This document shows positions 1-6,417 of a stretch of 34,811 nucleotides of DNA, piece by piece (position 1 is the stretch's first letter; each line of letters begins with the position of its first letter). The stretch is from the NCBI GenBank assembly GCA_902775735.1, contig CACYNH010000002.1, positions 99,669 through 134,479 of the forward strand, written 5' to 3'. The notes beneath the pieces were generated by a model. That model did no database searches and was not told the DNA's origin. It saw only the letters and a list, made by a program, of their open reading frames with translations. Source of the stretch: an uncultured Erysipelotrichaceae bacterium (GTDB taxonomy: Bacteria; Bacillota_I; Bacilli_A; Erysipelotrichales; Erysipelotrichaceae). Both the position numbers and the translations under genes were made by a program.

Positions 1-252
1 GCGCGCCTGCTGGCAGGCAACGGAAGGTTCATGATGGTGCACAGGGCCTCGAGAATCCCTGAGCTGTTTGAAACAGCGGCGGGATACGGCCTGCGCTGTG
101 TGCGGATGAAAGTGGCATATGAAAAAGAAGGACGCGGCGCCAAGAGCGCTGCGATGGAGTTCCGGCGTACTTCGTCGGGCGAACTGAAGATCGAACCGCC
201 GGCCTATATGGACAGGCGGGAGACGTTTGATGAAAGGGGCAATTCTTTATGA
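1..252 (+). CDS. tRNA1(Val) adenine-N6 methyltransferase-like protein, C-terminal part
   Basis: The reading frame is open from the first base, so the N-terminus and the SAM-binding NPPY-type motif lie outside the window. The visible 83 residues match the end of the YfiC/YabB (TrmN6-like) methyltransferase family: a strand with GRFMMVHR, a helix, a strand with VRMKVAY, and a final segment with LKIEPPAYM. Family members methylate N6 of an adenine in tRNA; this is family knowledge, since the catalytic part is not visible. The stop codon overlaps the next start (ATGA at 249-252), so the two genes are probably translated together. The assignment rests on the C-terminal pattern only. Confidence 0.7.
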   Translation, partial: ARLLAGNGRFMMVHRASRIPELFETAAGYGLRCVRMKVAYEKEGRGAKSAAMEFRRTSSGELKIEPPAYMDRRETFDERGNSL

Positions 253-1709
253 CAGCTGGCGCATGGGTGCTTGTATTCCTCTTCGTGATCATGCTGGGGC
301 TGGTGCTGTCCGTCATTTTCCAAAGAGATACGGAACCTGTGAAAGTGAGGAGGCCTGAATCAGCCGGGCGGAAAGAAGCGGTTCAGAAACCGGAAGAGCC
401 TGAGCTGGATCTGCCGCAGGATATCCGGGAGCTGATTGAAGACAGTAACAGTTCAGCGGATGATCAGAAGACAGAACCCATCTTCCCTGATGATCCTTAT
501 GAAGACATCCCGCAGGAACAGGCAGAGCCTGAACCTTCCGTGACTTCAGCACTCAGCGGAATGGATGATGAGGATTTCAGTTCACTGTTTACCGATTCCG
601 ATGATGATTTTGATCAGGATCTGATTGATCAGCTGTTTGCGGAAGAGGAGCCGGAATTCGATCTGACCATGGATGAGGAAGGCAGCCCGGTTCCTGACCT
701 GAGCGGACAGACGATCCAGACCGGAATGAGTCCGGCTGAAATTGTGCAGAAGGGAATCCGCATTGCCTGGCCTGCAAGCGACGCCATGATGTCGTCAAAG
801 ATCTTCGGCGATGCCATTCTGTATGAGTGGGAGGAAAAACCGAAAAGCGATAAAGTCATCCTTTTCGATCTAAGCGAAAAGGGTCTGGCCTATCCGTTTC
901 TGGAAGCGGTCAGAAAGATTTCCGATGCATACAGAAAGCCTTCTGTCCGCGCCGCATGCCTGATTCATACCGGCACGAAGAAAAGCACAAAGAGCCGCGA
1001 TGAAGCCGCTGCCTATCTCCGTGAAAAAGAGAGAAAGCCTGTCTGTCTGATTTCTGACAGCGCCGGCGTCAGCTATGAGAATAAGAATCTTGAACGCTAT
1101 GGTTTCCTGACTGTCGGCAGCCGTCCTTCTTTGATTCTTAAATGCGAAGCGAATGCGGATGTTATGCGGCAGCTGGTTGAAAACAGTGTCAGACACTATA
1201 AGATGGAAGACCTGAACGAAACCGCGAAGGAAGCCTTTGCCAGAATGAAAAACGATCTGCCGATGTCCTGCCGCGGCGGACTGAAAGGCGGGGCAAGAAG
1301 TGAAAAAGCGGTTAAGAAAATCGCCCAGGTTATTCCGGAAACAGCCGAGTGGTCGCTGCCTTCCGCCAAAGTCTCTTCAGACCCGGACGGGTCCCTGATC
1401 CGCTTAAGCGCACCTGACCAGCAGGCCCTGGAAGACGCGCTCGCTGTTTTGCGGGAAGAAGCCAGATTTAACGGCTATGCCCTGAGGGCAGTCTCTGGCC
1501 AGAGAGGCTCAACGGCAGTCAGCGTCGAAGAGGAATCGTTCAGACTGCTGGAGCAGGCGCTCAAAGACGTGGCGGGATATGAAACAGTCCTGCCGGTGCT
1601 GTCCGATGAACCATACAGCGCCAAAGGAATCCAGTCCATTGGCATTCCGGTGGAAAAGCTTACCCGCCGTCAGATTTACGCGCTGCTTGACAGGCTGCTT
1701 AACAATTGA
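249..1709 (+). CDS. membrane-anchored protein with a degenerate M20-peptidase-like domain
   Basis: 486 residues. Residues 4-24 form one hydrophobic segment, most likely an uncleaved anchor that places the rest outside the cell. Residues 30-160 are a long acidic, low-complexity linker rich in D, E, P and S. Residues 170-486 follow the layout of M20 metallopeptidases of the PM20D1 type: an ILYEWEEK strand, a helix with FLEAVRKISDAY, a possible lid/dimerisation region (YGFLTVGSRPSLILKCEANA), a segment with EALRE-like repeats, and a C-terminal part with EEESFRLLEQALKDV and VLPVLSDEP. The metal-binding residues of active M20 enzymes are missing: LFDLSEKG stands where HxD is expected, and HTGTKKST where the EE pair is expected. 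It is therefore probably not a peptidase. The M20 relation is my reading of the pattern; the topology is clearer. It overlaps the upstream gene by 4 bases. Confidence 0.55.
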   Translation: MTAGAWVLVFLFVIMLGLVLSVIFQRDTEPVKVRRPESAGRKEAVQKPEEPELDLPQDIRELIEDSNSSADDQKTEPIFPDDPYEDIPQEQAEPEPSVTSALSGMDDEDFSSLFTDSDDDFDQDLIDQLFAEEEPEFDLTMDEEGSPVPDLSGQTIQTGMSPAEIVQKGIRIAWPASDAMMSSKIFGDAILYEWEEKPKSDKVILFDLSEKGLAYPFLEAVRKISDAYRKPSVRAACLIHTGTKKSTKSRDEAAAYLREKERKPVCLISDSAGVSYENKNLERYGFLTVGSRPSLILKCEANADVMRQLVENSVRHYKMEDLNETAKEAFARMKNDLPMSCRGGLKGGARSEKAVKKIAQVIPETAEWSLPSAKVSSDPDGSLIRLSAPDQQALEDALAVLREEARFNGYALRAVSGQRGSTAVSVEEESFRLLEQALKDVAGYETVLPVLSDEPYSAKGIQSIGIPVEKLTRRQIYALLDRLLNN

Positions 1710-1716
1710 ACACATT

Positions 1717-1762
1717 AAAAAGGTTCCTGTTCATCACATGCATGATGAGCGGGAACCTTTGT
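1717..1762. terminator. bidirectional terminator between convergent genes
   Basis: An 18-base inverted repeat (1719-1736 with 1743-1760) around the 6-base loop CATGCA. Two positions are T opposite G. Read on the minus strand it is followed by a run of five T (from 1721-1717), a good intrinsic terminator for the metallophosphoesterase gene. On the plus strand the T-run is short (TTTG). It lies between two convergent genes. Confidence 0.8.
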
Positions 1763-1771
1763 CATACCTGA

Positions 1772-2944
1772 TCAGTTCCAGTTTTCATCCTGGGGCTCTT
1801 CGCTCCAGTCTTCTGACTGTCCGGAATCCTCACTCCAGTCATAGGATTCCCCGCCGGAACCGTCATCCCATGTTTCTTCACCGGATTCATCCCATGATTC
1901 TTCAGAGGAATCATCCCATGTTTCCTCACCGGTTTCTTCCGAATCGTCCCATTCCTCTTCAGGAGTTTCTTCAGGAACCGTTTCTTCTGCCGGTTCTGTC
2001 TCTTCGGGAGTAGGGGCTGGAGTTGTTTCAGGGGTTTCCGAAGGCTTGGGTGTGGGAGTGGGCGTCGGGGTAGGCGCAGGTGCGGCAGAAACAAATGTGT
2101 AGAGAACGATTTCGCAGTTGGCAAACATGCGGGCGTCCCTGCCGGTTGTGCCGACGCCGCTGGTAATATCAAGGGTGAAATCAGTTCCGACCGTATGGCG
2201 GCCGCGCAGATATTCCGTGGCCATCGCCGGTGTATAATAGGCGCCGAAGAAGTAATAGACCTGGCCGCCGTGGGAGTGGCCGGCAAGGAAATAATCGGTT
2301 TTGTCCGCGGGAACCTTTGAAGCGGTGTCCGGGGTATGGCAGACGGTGATCACATAGCTGGCGGTGGAAACGCTGGCGTAGGCTGCTTCGATATCCTGCA
2401 TGCCGTTGAGCCCGTTGTCCAGACCGAGAAGCGTGACGGCGCGGGAATCGCGGTTATGCAGCAGGACGCTGCGGTTTCTGAGGACTTCGAAGTCAGCGTA
2501 AGTCAGGATGTCTGTCACGGTGGTGACCATTTCCTCGCTTTTGTGGTCATTATCGCCAAGCACCGCGAACTTGCCCAGCGGCGCTTCGATCGATTTCAGT
2601 TTTTCTTTGAGCAGGCTGACTGATTCACTGCCGGCTTCCGCCTCGTAATCGAAGAGATCGCCGCCGAAGACGACGATGTCGGGGGAGGCGTTTGCGATTG
2701 CGGCGCACAGACTGTCCAGTCTTTTTTCGTTCATGAACGTGCCGTATTCGAGATCTGAGAAAAACAGCAGCCTGACGTTATCAAGCTGACGGGGAATCTG
2801 CTCACTTTCCAGACGTTCGGATCTCCGGGAAATCCGGGTGGGAGCGAAACTGCGGGAGTCGATCACCAGAAATATGATGACCGCCGCCAGCAGACCCAGA
2901 ATCAGCAGAATCTTCGTCAGCGGGTTTTCTTTCGTTTTGTTCAT
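1772..2944 (-). CDS. membrane-anchored metallophosphoesterase with acidic Trp-rich tail
   Basis: 390 residues from the chosen start. Residues 11-29 are a hydrophobic anchor, so the enzyme domain probably faces outward. The calcineurin-like domain spans about 55-285, with FFSDLEYG, GGDLFDY, VLGDND, CHTPD and AGHSHGGQ. The order matches YkuE-type phosphoesterases, but the first motif has DxE where DxH is usual, and the GNHD motif reads GDND. Residues 285-390 are an extension: first a Pro-Thr repeat (PTPTPTPTP), then an acidic region with seven Trp in repeated E-E-x-W-D-D/E-S units. An upstream in-frame ATG at 2965 would add 7 residues but lies upstream of the likely -10 (2954-2959), so 2944 is preferred. 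No Shine-Dalgarno is visible; see findings. The substrate is unknown. Confidence 0.85.
   Translation of the reverse strand: MNKTKENPLTKILLILGLLAAVIIFLVIDSRSFAPTRISRRSERLESEQIPRQLDNVRLLFFSDLEYGTFMNEKRLDSLCAAIANASPDIVVFGGDLFDYEAEAGSESVSLLKEKLKSIEAPLGKFAVLGDNDHKSEEMVTTVTDILTYADFEVLRNRSVLLHNRDSRAVTLLGLDNGLNGMQDIEAAYASVSTASYVITVCHTPDTASKVPADKTDYFLAGHSHGGQVYYFFGAYYTPAMATEYLRGRHTVGTDFTLDITSGVGTTGRDARMFANCEIVLYTFVSAAPAPTPTPTPTPKPSETPETTPAPTPEETEPAEETVPEETPEEEWDDSEETGEETWDDSSEESWDESGEETWDDGSGGESYDWSEDSGQSEDWSEEPQDENWN
1790..1945. repeat. degenerate in-gene repeat encoding the acidic Trp tail
   Basis: The string TCATCCCATG (with close variants) recurs at roughly 24-36 base intervals here, for example near 1862, 1888 and 1911, with TTCTTC/TTCCTC blocks between copies. 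On the minus strand this encodes the repeated E-T-W-D-D/E-S/G units of the metallophosphoesterase tail. Tail length may vary between strains by slippage or recombination. Confidence 0.6.
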
Positions 2945-2953
2945 AGTATAACA

Positions 2954-2982
2954 ATCATACCACAACCGTCCTCAGTCTGATA
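2954..2982 (-). promoter_or_regulatory. promoter of the metallophosphoesterase gene
   Basis: Minus-strand TGG-TATGAT is an extended -10 (hexamer at 2954-2959). A -35 is poor (TATCAG at 2977-2982, 17-base spacer). Only 9 bases separate the -10 from the ATG at 2944, so the transcript would begin at or within a few bases of the start codon. Confidence 0.5.
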
Positions 2983-2986
2983 CAAT
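2978..2986 (+). promoter_or_regulatory. extended -10 of the HAD-IIA gene
   Basis: TGA-TACAAT reads as an extended -10 with the hexamer at 2981-2986. The leader would be about 12 bases and carries GGGAGAG ahead of the ATG at 3005. It is divergent from the minus-strand promoter next to it. No clear -35. Confidence 0.4.
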
Positions 2987-3004
2987 ACAGAAAGGGAGAG
3001 AATT

Positions 3005-3769
3005 ATGTTCGAGAAACATTATGTCATACAGATGGACGCGCTGCTGCGCTATGGTGTTCCGCGGCCGGGCGCCGTCGAATTCATGGAGGCGCTCAGAGCC
3101 AACGGCCTTTCCTATGTGATTGTCACGGAACAGTCATCCAGGACCAGACCGCAGCTGATGGAATACTTTGAAAACAGCGGCTTCCACTATATTGAGCAGG
3201 GGGACTTCTATACCAGCGCGATGGCGGCGGTTGACTATCTGCTGACCAAATATCCGCAATGGAAAAAAGCCGCTTATATCGGCGGCAAAGGGATCCGTTC
3301 CTGTCTGGACCAGGGCGGTTTTGTCATCGACAACCAGAGGCCTGACGTCGTCTTTGTCGGCATGGACCGCAATCTTGGCTACAAGGACTATTCCGACACT
3401 CTTCAGTTTCTTCTGAACGGTTCGGTTCTGATCTCAACCGACAGCCGCAGAACGATGATGATTGACGGGGTGGAGATGATCGGCAACGGTTCCGTTGTCC
3501 GTATGCTCGAACATGCCAGCCGCCGGCGCTGCGTTGATTTCTCACGGGGCACCGATATCCTTCTGCGGATGGCGCTGCGCTACAGCGAGGTCAAAGCCGA
3601 AGACTGCATGGCCGTCGGCGACGACTTTGCCCGTGATATTGTCCCAGCGCTGAGCCGCGGGATGGAAACGGTGTTTGTCACAAACGGTGAGAGTATTGAG
3701 GATCTCGGGATGAGCGATGAAGTGCATCCCACCTATATCGTCGAGGATCTTTCCGGCTTAGTACGCTGA
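3005..3769 (+). CDS. HAD-IIA (NagD-like) family protein with altered nucleophile motif
   Basis: 254 residues. The fold markers of NagD/HAD-IIA phosphatases are present: motif II VTEQSS (about 39-44), the cap segment with FYTSAMAAVDYL, the VVFVGMDRNLGYKDY segment, GNGSVVRML, and motif IV VGDDFARDI (D206/D207). Motif I, normally DxDG(T), reads Q9-M10-D11-A, so the aspartate that forms the phospho-enzyme is replaced by glutamine. Active family members dephosphorylate sugar phosphates or nucleotides; this copy may be inactive or act by binding only. A Shine-Dalgarno (GGGAGAG) precedes the ATG. Its 3' end overlaps the convergent amidotransferase gene by 12 bases. Confidence 0.8.
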   Translation: MFEKHYVIQMDALLRYGVPRPGAVEFMEALRANGLSYVIVTEQSSRTRPQLMEYFENSGFHYIEQGDFYTSAMAAVDYLLTKYPQWKKAAYIGGKGIRSCLDQGGFVIDNQRPDVVFVGMDRNLGYKDYSDTLQFLLNGSVLISTDSRRTMMIDGVEMIGNGSVVRMLEHASRRRCVDFSRGTDILLRMALRYSEVKAEDCMAVGDDFARDIVPALSRGMETVFVTNGESIEDLGMSDEVHPTYIVEDLSGLVR

Positions 3770-4471
3770 GCAGTCCTCAATAAACATCTCCGCAATCTTC
3801 AGGTGCTTCGGATCATGGGCAAGCCGCTCAGGATGCCACTGCACAGCGATGATATTGCCGGATTCAAAAGCTTCCAGAATGCCGTCCGTACTGCGGGCGG
3901 CTTCTTTCATTGTCAAAGGGCAGGAAACAGCGGCCTGATGGTGGAAGGAATTCACCGGATAGCGGCCGCCGAAAATATCATGGAGTCTTGTGCCTTTGAT
4001 AAATTCACAGTCATGGAAGAAGGCGGTATTGGGTACCGGCGGATTGGCTTCCCGCTGGTTATGGCCGCCATACCTGCCTTCAGAGGGGATGTCCTGGATG
4101 AGCTTAACGCCTTCATCCACGGCGATCACCTGGATGCCGCGGCAGATCGCAAGAATGGGTTTGCCGGCAGCTTTGAAAGCACGGTATAAATAAAGATCAG
4201 AGTAATCAATGCACAAAGATCCGGGATAAGACCCTCTGTTTTCTTCACCGTAAAAAGACGGATCAAGGTCAGCGCCGCCGGTCAGAAGAAGACCATCGAA
4301 AGCCTTTGCGGCTTCTTCCGCTTCCTTTTCATCATGGGCAAAGAATGTGGATGGCAGTCCGCCGGCCAGATGGATATAATCAGAGTAAGAATCAATATTG
4401 GAAAGAGTGGTTATCTTATAAGCGGCGAAATAGAAATCGCGGGCGCTCATGCATATAAGCGGTTTGGTCAT
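3758..4471 (-). CDS. class I glutamine amidotransferase-like hydrolase (peptidase C26, PuuD-type)
   Basis: 237 residues. Motifs of gamma-glutamyl-gamma-aminobutyrate hydrolases are present: LLLTGGADLDPSFYGE (about 61-76), the nucleophile elbow AICRGIQ with C110, SFHHQAV-like SFHHQAA, and the catalytic QWHPE near the C-terminus. Family members cleave gamma-glutamyl amides such as gamma-glutamyl-GABA in polyamine breakdown; the true substrate here is unknown, as no other polyamine gene is nearby. An in-frame ATG 45 bases upstream was rejected: AAGGAG sits 10 bases before the ATG at 4471, and a likely -10 (TATACT) lies inside the upstream extension. The gene converges on and overlaps the HAD-IIA gene. 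Confidence 0.88.
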   Translation of the reverse strand: MTKPLICMSARDFYFAAYKITTLSNIDSYSDYIHLAGGLPSTFFAHDEKEAEEAAKAFDGLLLTGGADLDPSFYGEENRGSYPGSLCIDYSDLYLYRAFKAAGKPILAICRGIQVIAVDEGVKLIQDIPSEGRYGGHNQREANPPVPNTAFFHDCEFIKGTRLHDIFGGRYPVNSFHHQAAVSCPLTMKEAARSTDGILEAFESGNIIAVQWHPERLAHDPKHLKIAEMFIEDCSAY

Positions 4472-4491
4472 AATATCGCTCTCCTTAAGCG

Positions 4492-4501
4492 AAGTATAAC
4501 C
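4492..4501. promoter_or_regulatory. overlapping divergent -10 elements (amidotransferase / AlkD-like)
   Basis: The segment AGTATAACC reads TATAAC on the plus strand (toward the AlkD-like gene) and TATACT on the minus strand (toward the amidotransferase gene). The two hexamers share bases, so a single site could fire both ways. No convincing -35 on either side, and no TG extension, so this is tentative. Confidence 0.35.
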
Positions 4502-4527
4502 GAAACTCTTTTCCAAAGAAACGGATC

Positions 4528-5211
4528 ATGATGAAATCAGAAGAAATCAGAAACATTTTAAAGACAATGGCGGACGCAGAATACCGGGATTTCCAGAAGA
4601 CACTGATCCCGATGGATCATGAACCGGAAATGATCGGGGTGCGTACTCCGGCATTAAGGGATCTTGCAAAGAAACTGTACAGAGAGAAAGAGTATGAAGA
4701 GTTTCTGCGGGAAGTGCCGCATCGGACATTTGAGGAAAACCAGCTGCACGCTTTTCTCATTTCGCTGATCAGGGATTATGAAACCTGCGTAAAAGAAGTG
4801 AGCCTGTTTCTGCCTTATGTCGATAACTGGGCAACATGCGATCAGATGCGTCCGAAAGTCTTTGCGAAACATCAGGAGGAACTTATTCACGAAATAAAGA
4901 GATGGATCACTTCTGATCACACCTATACAGTCCGCTATGGCGTGGGGATGCTAATGGCGCATTATCTGGATGATCACTTTCAGGAAGAATACCTGGATGA
5001 TGTTGCCGGTATTGAAAGTGATGAATATTACGTCAACATGATGCGGGCGTGGTATTTCGCAACCGCCCTGGCAAAGCAGTACGAAAGCGCCGTGAAGGTG
5101 ATTGAAGAAAACAGACTTGACGTATGGACCCACCGCAAGGCAATCCAGAAGGCCAGGGAAAGTTACCGCATCAGCGATGAGCAGAAGGAATATCTCAAAA
5201 GCCTGAAATGA
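4528..5211 (+). CDS. AlkD-like DNA alkylation repair protein
   Basis: 227 residues, all helical in character, matching the HEAT-like-repeat AlkD/AlkC family: the N-terminal MIGVRTPALRDLAKKLYRE, then PHRTFEENQLHAFLI, FLPYVDNWATCD, YGVGMLMAHYLDD, and AIQKARESYRIS near the end. Family members remove alkylated bases such as 3-methyladenine or 7-methylguanine from DNA without base flipping; some members have other roles. W107 and D109-like positions in DNWATCD fit the conserved binding surface. Two adjacent ATG codons (4528, 4531) are possible starts, with only a weak AAGAAACGG ahead of them. It is divergent from the amidotransferase gene and followed 54 bases later by a hydrolase gene. Confidence 0.85.
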   Translation: MMKSEEIRNILKTMADAEYRDFQKTLIPMDHEPEMIGVRTPALRDLAKKLYREKEYEEFLREVPHRTFEENQLHAFLISLIRDYETCVKEVSLFLPYVDNWATCDQMRPKVFAKHQEELIHEIKRWITSDHTYTVRYGVGMLMAHYLDDHFQEEYLDDVAGIESDEYYVNMMRAWYFATALAKQYESAVKVIEENRLDVWTHRKAIQKARESYRISDEQKEYLKSLK

Positions 5212-5265
5212 TGATGCATGCAATGCTAGAATGTTAGTGAAATAAAACAGAGAGGAAAAATCATT

Positions 5266-6150
5266 ATGAGCAAAACAAGTGACATGATCCGCAAAATGTT
5301 CGGGGAAGGCGATGCCAAAAGAGACGCCGGCCTGACCACGCCCGAAGACATCATCCGCTATGACGATATCCGGTATGACACCATTGAACCCAAATGGCAG
5401 ATGCTGGACGTTTACCGTCCCAAAGCGGCGGAAGGAAAGCTGCCGGTCATCCTCAGCATCCATGGCGGCGGCTGGGTCTATGGCGACAAGGACGTGTACC
5501 AGTGGTACTGCATGTCCCTGGCACAGAGGGGATTCGCGGTGGTCAATTATTCCTACAGACTGGCGCCTGAATACAAATACCCGGCTTCCTTTGAGGACAC
5601 AAAGACGGTCTGCGAATGGATTCTGGACAACGCTGAAAAGTACGGCTTTGACACAGAGAATATCTTCGGTGTCGGCGACAGCGCCGGCGCCCACATGCTG
5701 GCAATGCTGTGCTGCGCTCTGACCAATCCGGATTACGCGAAGACAACCGGCTTTGAAACAGCGAAGGGATTCATGTTCAAAGCAATCGCCCTCAACTGCG
5801 GCGCCTTCCTGATCACGCCGTCCCAGGAAGCGGACCTGACAACGATGTTAATGGGGGACTATCTTCCCAATGGCGGCACAAAAGAAGAATTTGAGCTGAT
5901 CAGCCCGGTGAAGCATCTGACCGCAGACTTCCCGCCGGTCTTCATCATGACCTGCCCGGGCGATTTCCTGAACGCCCAGCCGGCCAATGTCATCCCTGAG
6001 CTTGAAAGGCTCAAGGTGCAGTTTGTCTACAGACACTATGGTGATTCGAAAAACGAGCTGGCCCATGTCTTTCACTGCAATATCCGCTTGCCGGAAGCGA
6101 AACTGTGCAACGACGAGGAAACCGCGTTCTTCCGCTCTTTTCTTGAATGA
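5266..6150 (+). CDS. alpha/beta hydrolase (HSL/acetyl-esterase type)
   Basis: 294 residues. The oxyanion-hole motif HGGGWVYGD starts at H66, the nucleophile elbow is GVGDSAGAH with S139, the acid is probably the Asp of CPGDFLN, and the histidine lies in LAHVFHCN near the C-terminus. This is the hormone-sensitive-lipase/Aes architecture; such enzymes split short-chain esters in the cytoplasm. No signal peptide is seen. AGAGAGG precedes the ATG at a normal distance. There is no terminator between this gene and the AlkD-like gene upstream, so they may share a transcript. Substrate not predictable. Confidence 0.88.
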   Translation: MSKTSDMIRKMFGEGDAKRDAGLTTPEDIIRYDDIRYDTIEPKWQMLDVYRPKAAEGKLPVILSIHGGGWVYGDKDVYQWYCMSLAQRGFAVVNYSYRLAPEYKYPASFEDTKTVCEWILDNAEKYGFDTENIFGVGDSAGAHMLAMLCCALTNPDYAKTTGFETAKGFMFKAIALNCGAFLITPSQEADLTTMLMGDYLPNGGTKEEFELISPVKHLTADFPPVFIMTCPGDFLNAQPANVIPELERLKVQFVYRHYGDSKNELAHVFHCNIRLPEAKLCNDEETAFFRSFLE

Positions 6151-6168
6151 GAAAAGCTTTCCGGCGGA

Positions 6169-6197
6169 TTGAATTGTCCTGAATTTACTGGTATCAT
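6169..6197 (+). promoter_or_regulatory. promoter of the T-box-leuS transcript
   Basis: TTGAAT at 6169-6174, a 17-base spacer ending in TGG, then TATCAT at 6192-6197: a strong promoter with an extended -10. Transcription should start near 6204, which gives a leader of about 210 bases before leuS. Confidence 0.75.
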
Positions 6198-6203
6198 TTA
6201 TCT

Positions 6204-6400
6204 GCTGTGTTGAAAAAGACCAGTAACATGCAAGGGCAGCCAAGAGAGACGGTGTTGTGCTGAGAACCGGAGTGTCCGACCATGCGAACTCACCTTTGGA
6301 GCAGCCGCATCGGCAGCGATAACAGCCGGCAGGAGTGCACGAAAGTGAACTAAGGTGGTACCGCGTTTTACAAGCGCCCTTAGATGAAAAGGGCGTTTTT
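6204..6400 (+). promoter_or_regulatory. leucine-specific T-box riboswitch
   Basis: The conserved T-box sequence AAGGTGGTACCGCG lies at 6352-6365. Stem I features are visible upstream, including an AGAGAGA stretch near 6242-6249 and the specifier region GCGAACTCACC, where CTC (6289-6291) reads as a leucine codon. Uncharged tRNA-Leu binding at specifier and T-box would favour the antiterminator. The competing terminator follows directly (6375-6400). The downstream gene is leuS, which fits the specifier. Confidence 0.93.
6375..6400 (+). terminator. T-box regulatory terminator
   Basis: CGCCCTT (6375-6381) pairs with AAGGGCG (6389-6395) around a 7-base loop, followed by five T (6396-6400). This is the off-state hairpin of the leuS T-box. 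Confidence 0.92.
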
Positions 6401-6417
6401 AATTGGAGGAAAAGACG

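Noticed and set aside
1790..1945. CRISPR-like repeat
   Set aside because: Repeat units are short, irregular and lie in frame inside a coding tail; there are no spacers of constant length and no cas genes.
1579..2013. Plus-strand open frame of 144 codons rich in His, Pro, Arg
   Set aside because: It runs antisense across the terminator and the repeat tail of the metallophosphoesterase gene; composition is a mirror of the acidic repeats and there is no Shine-Dalgarno.
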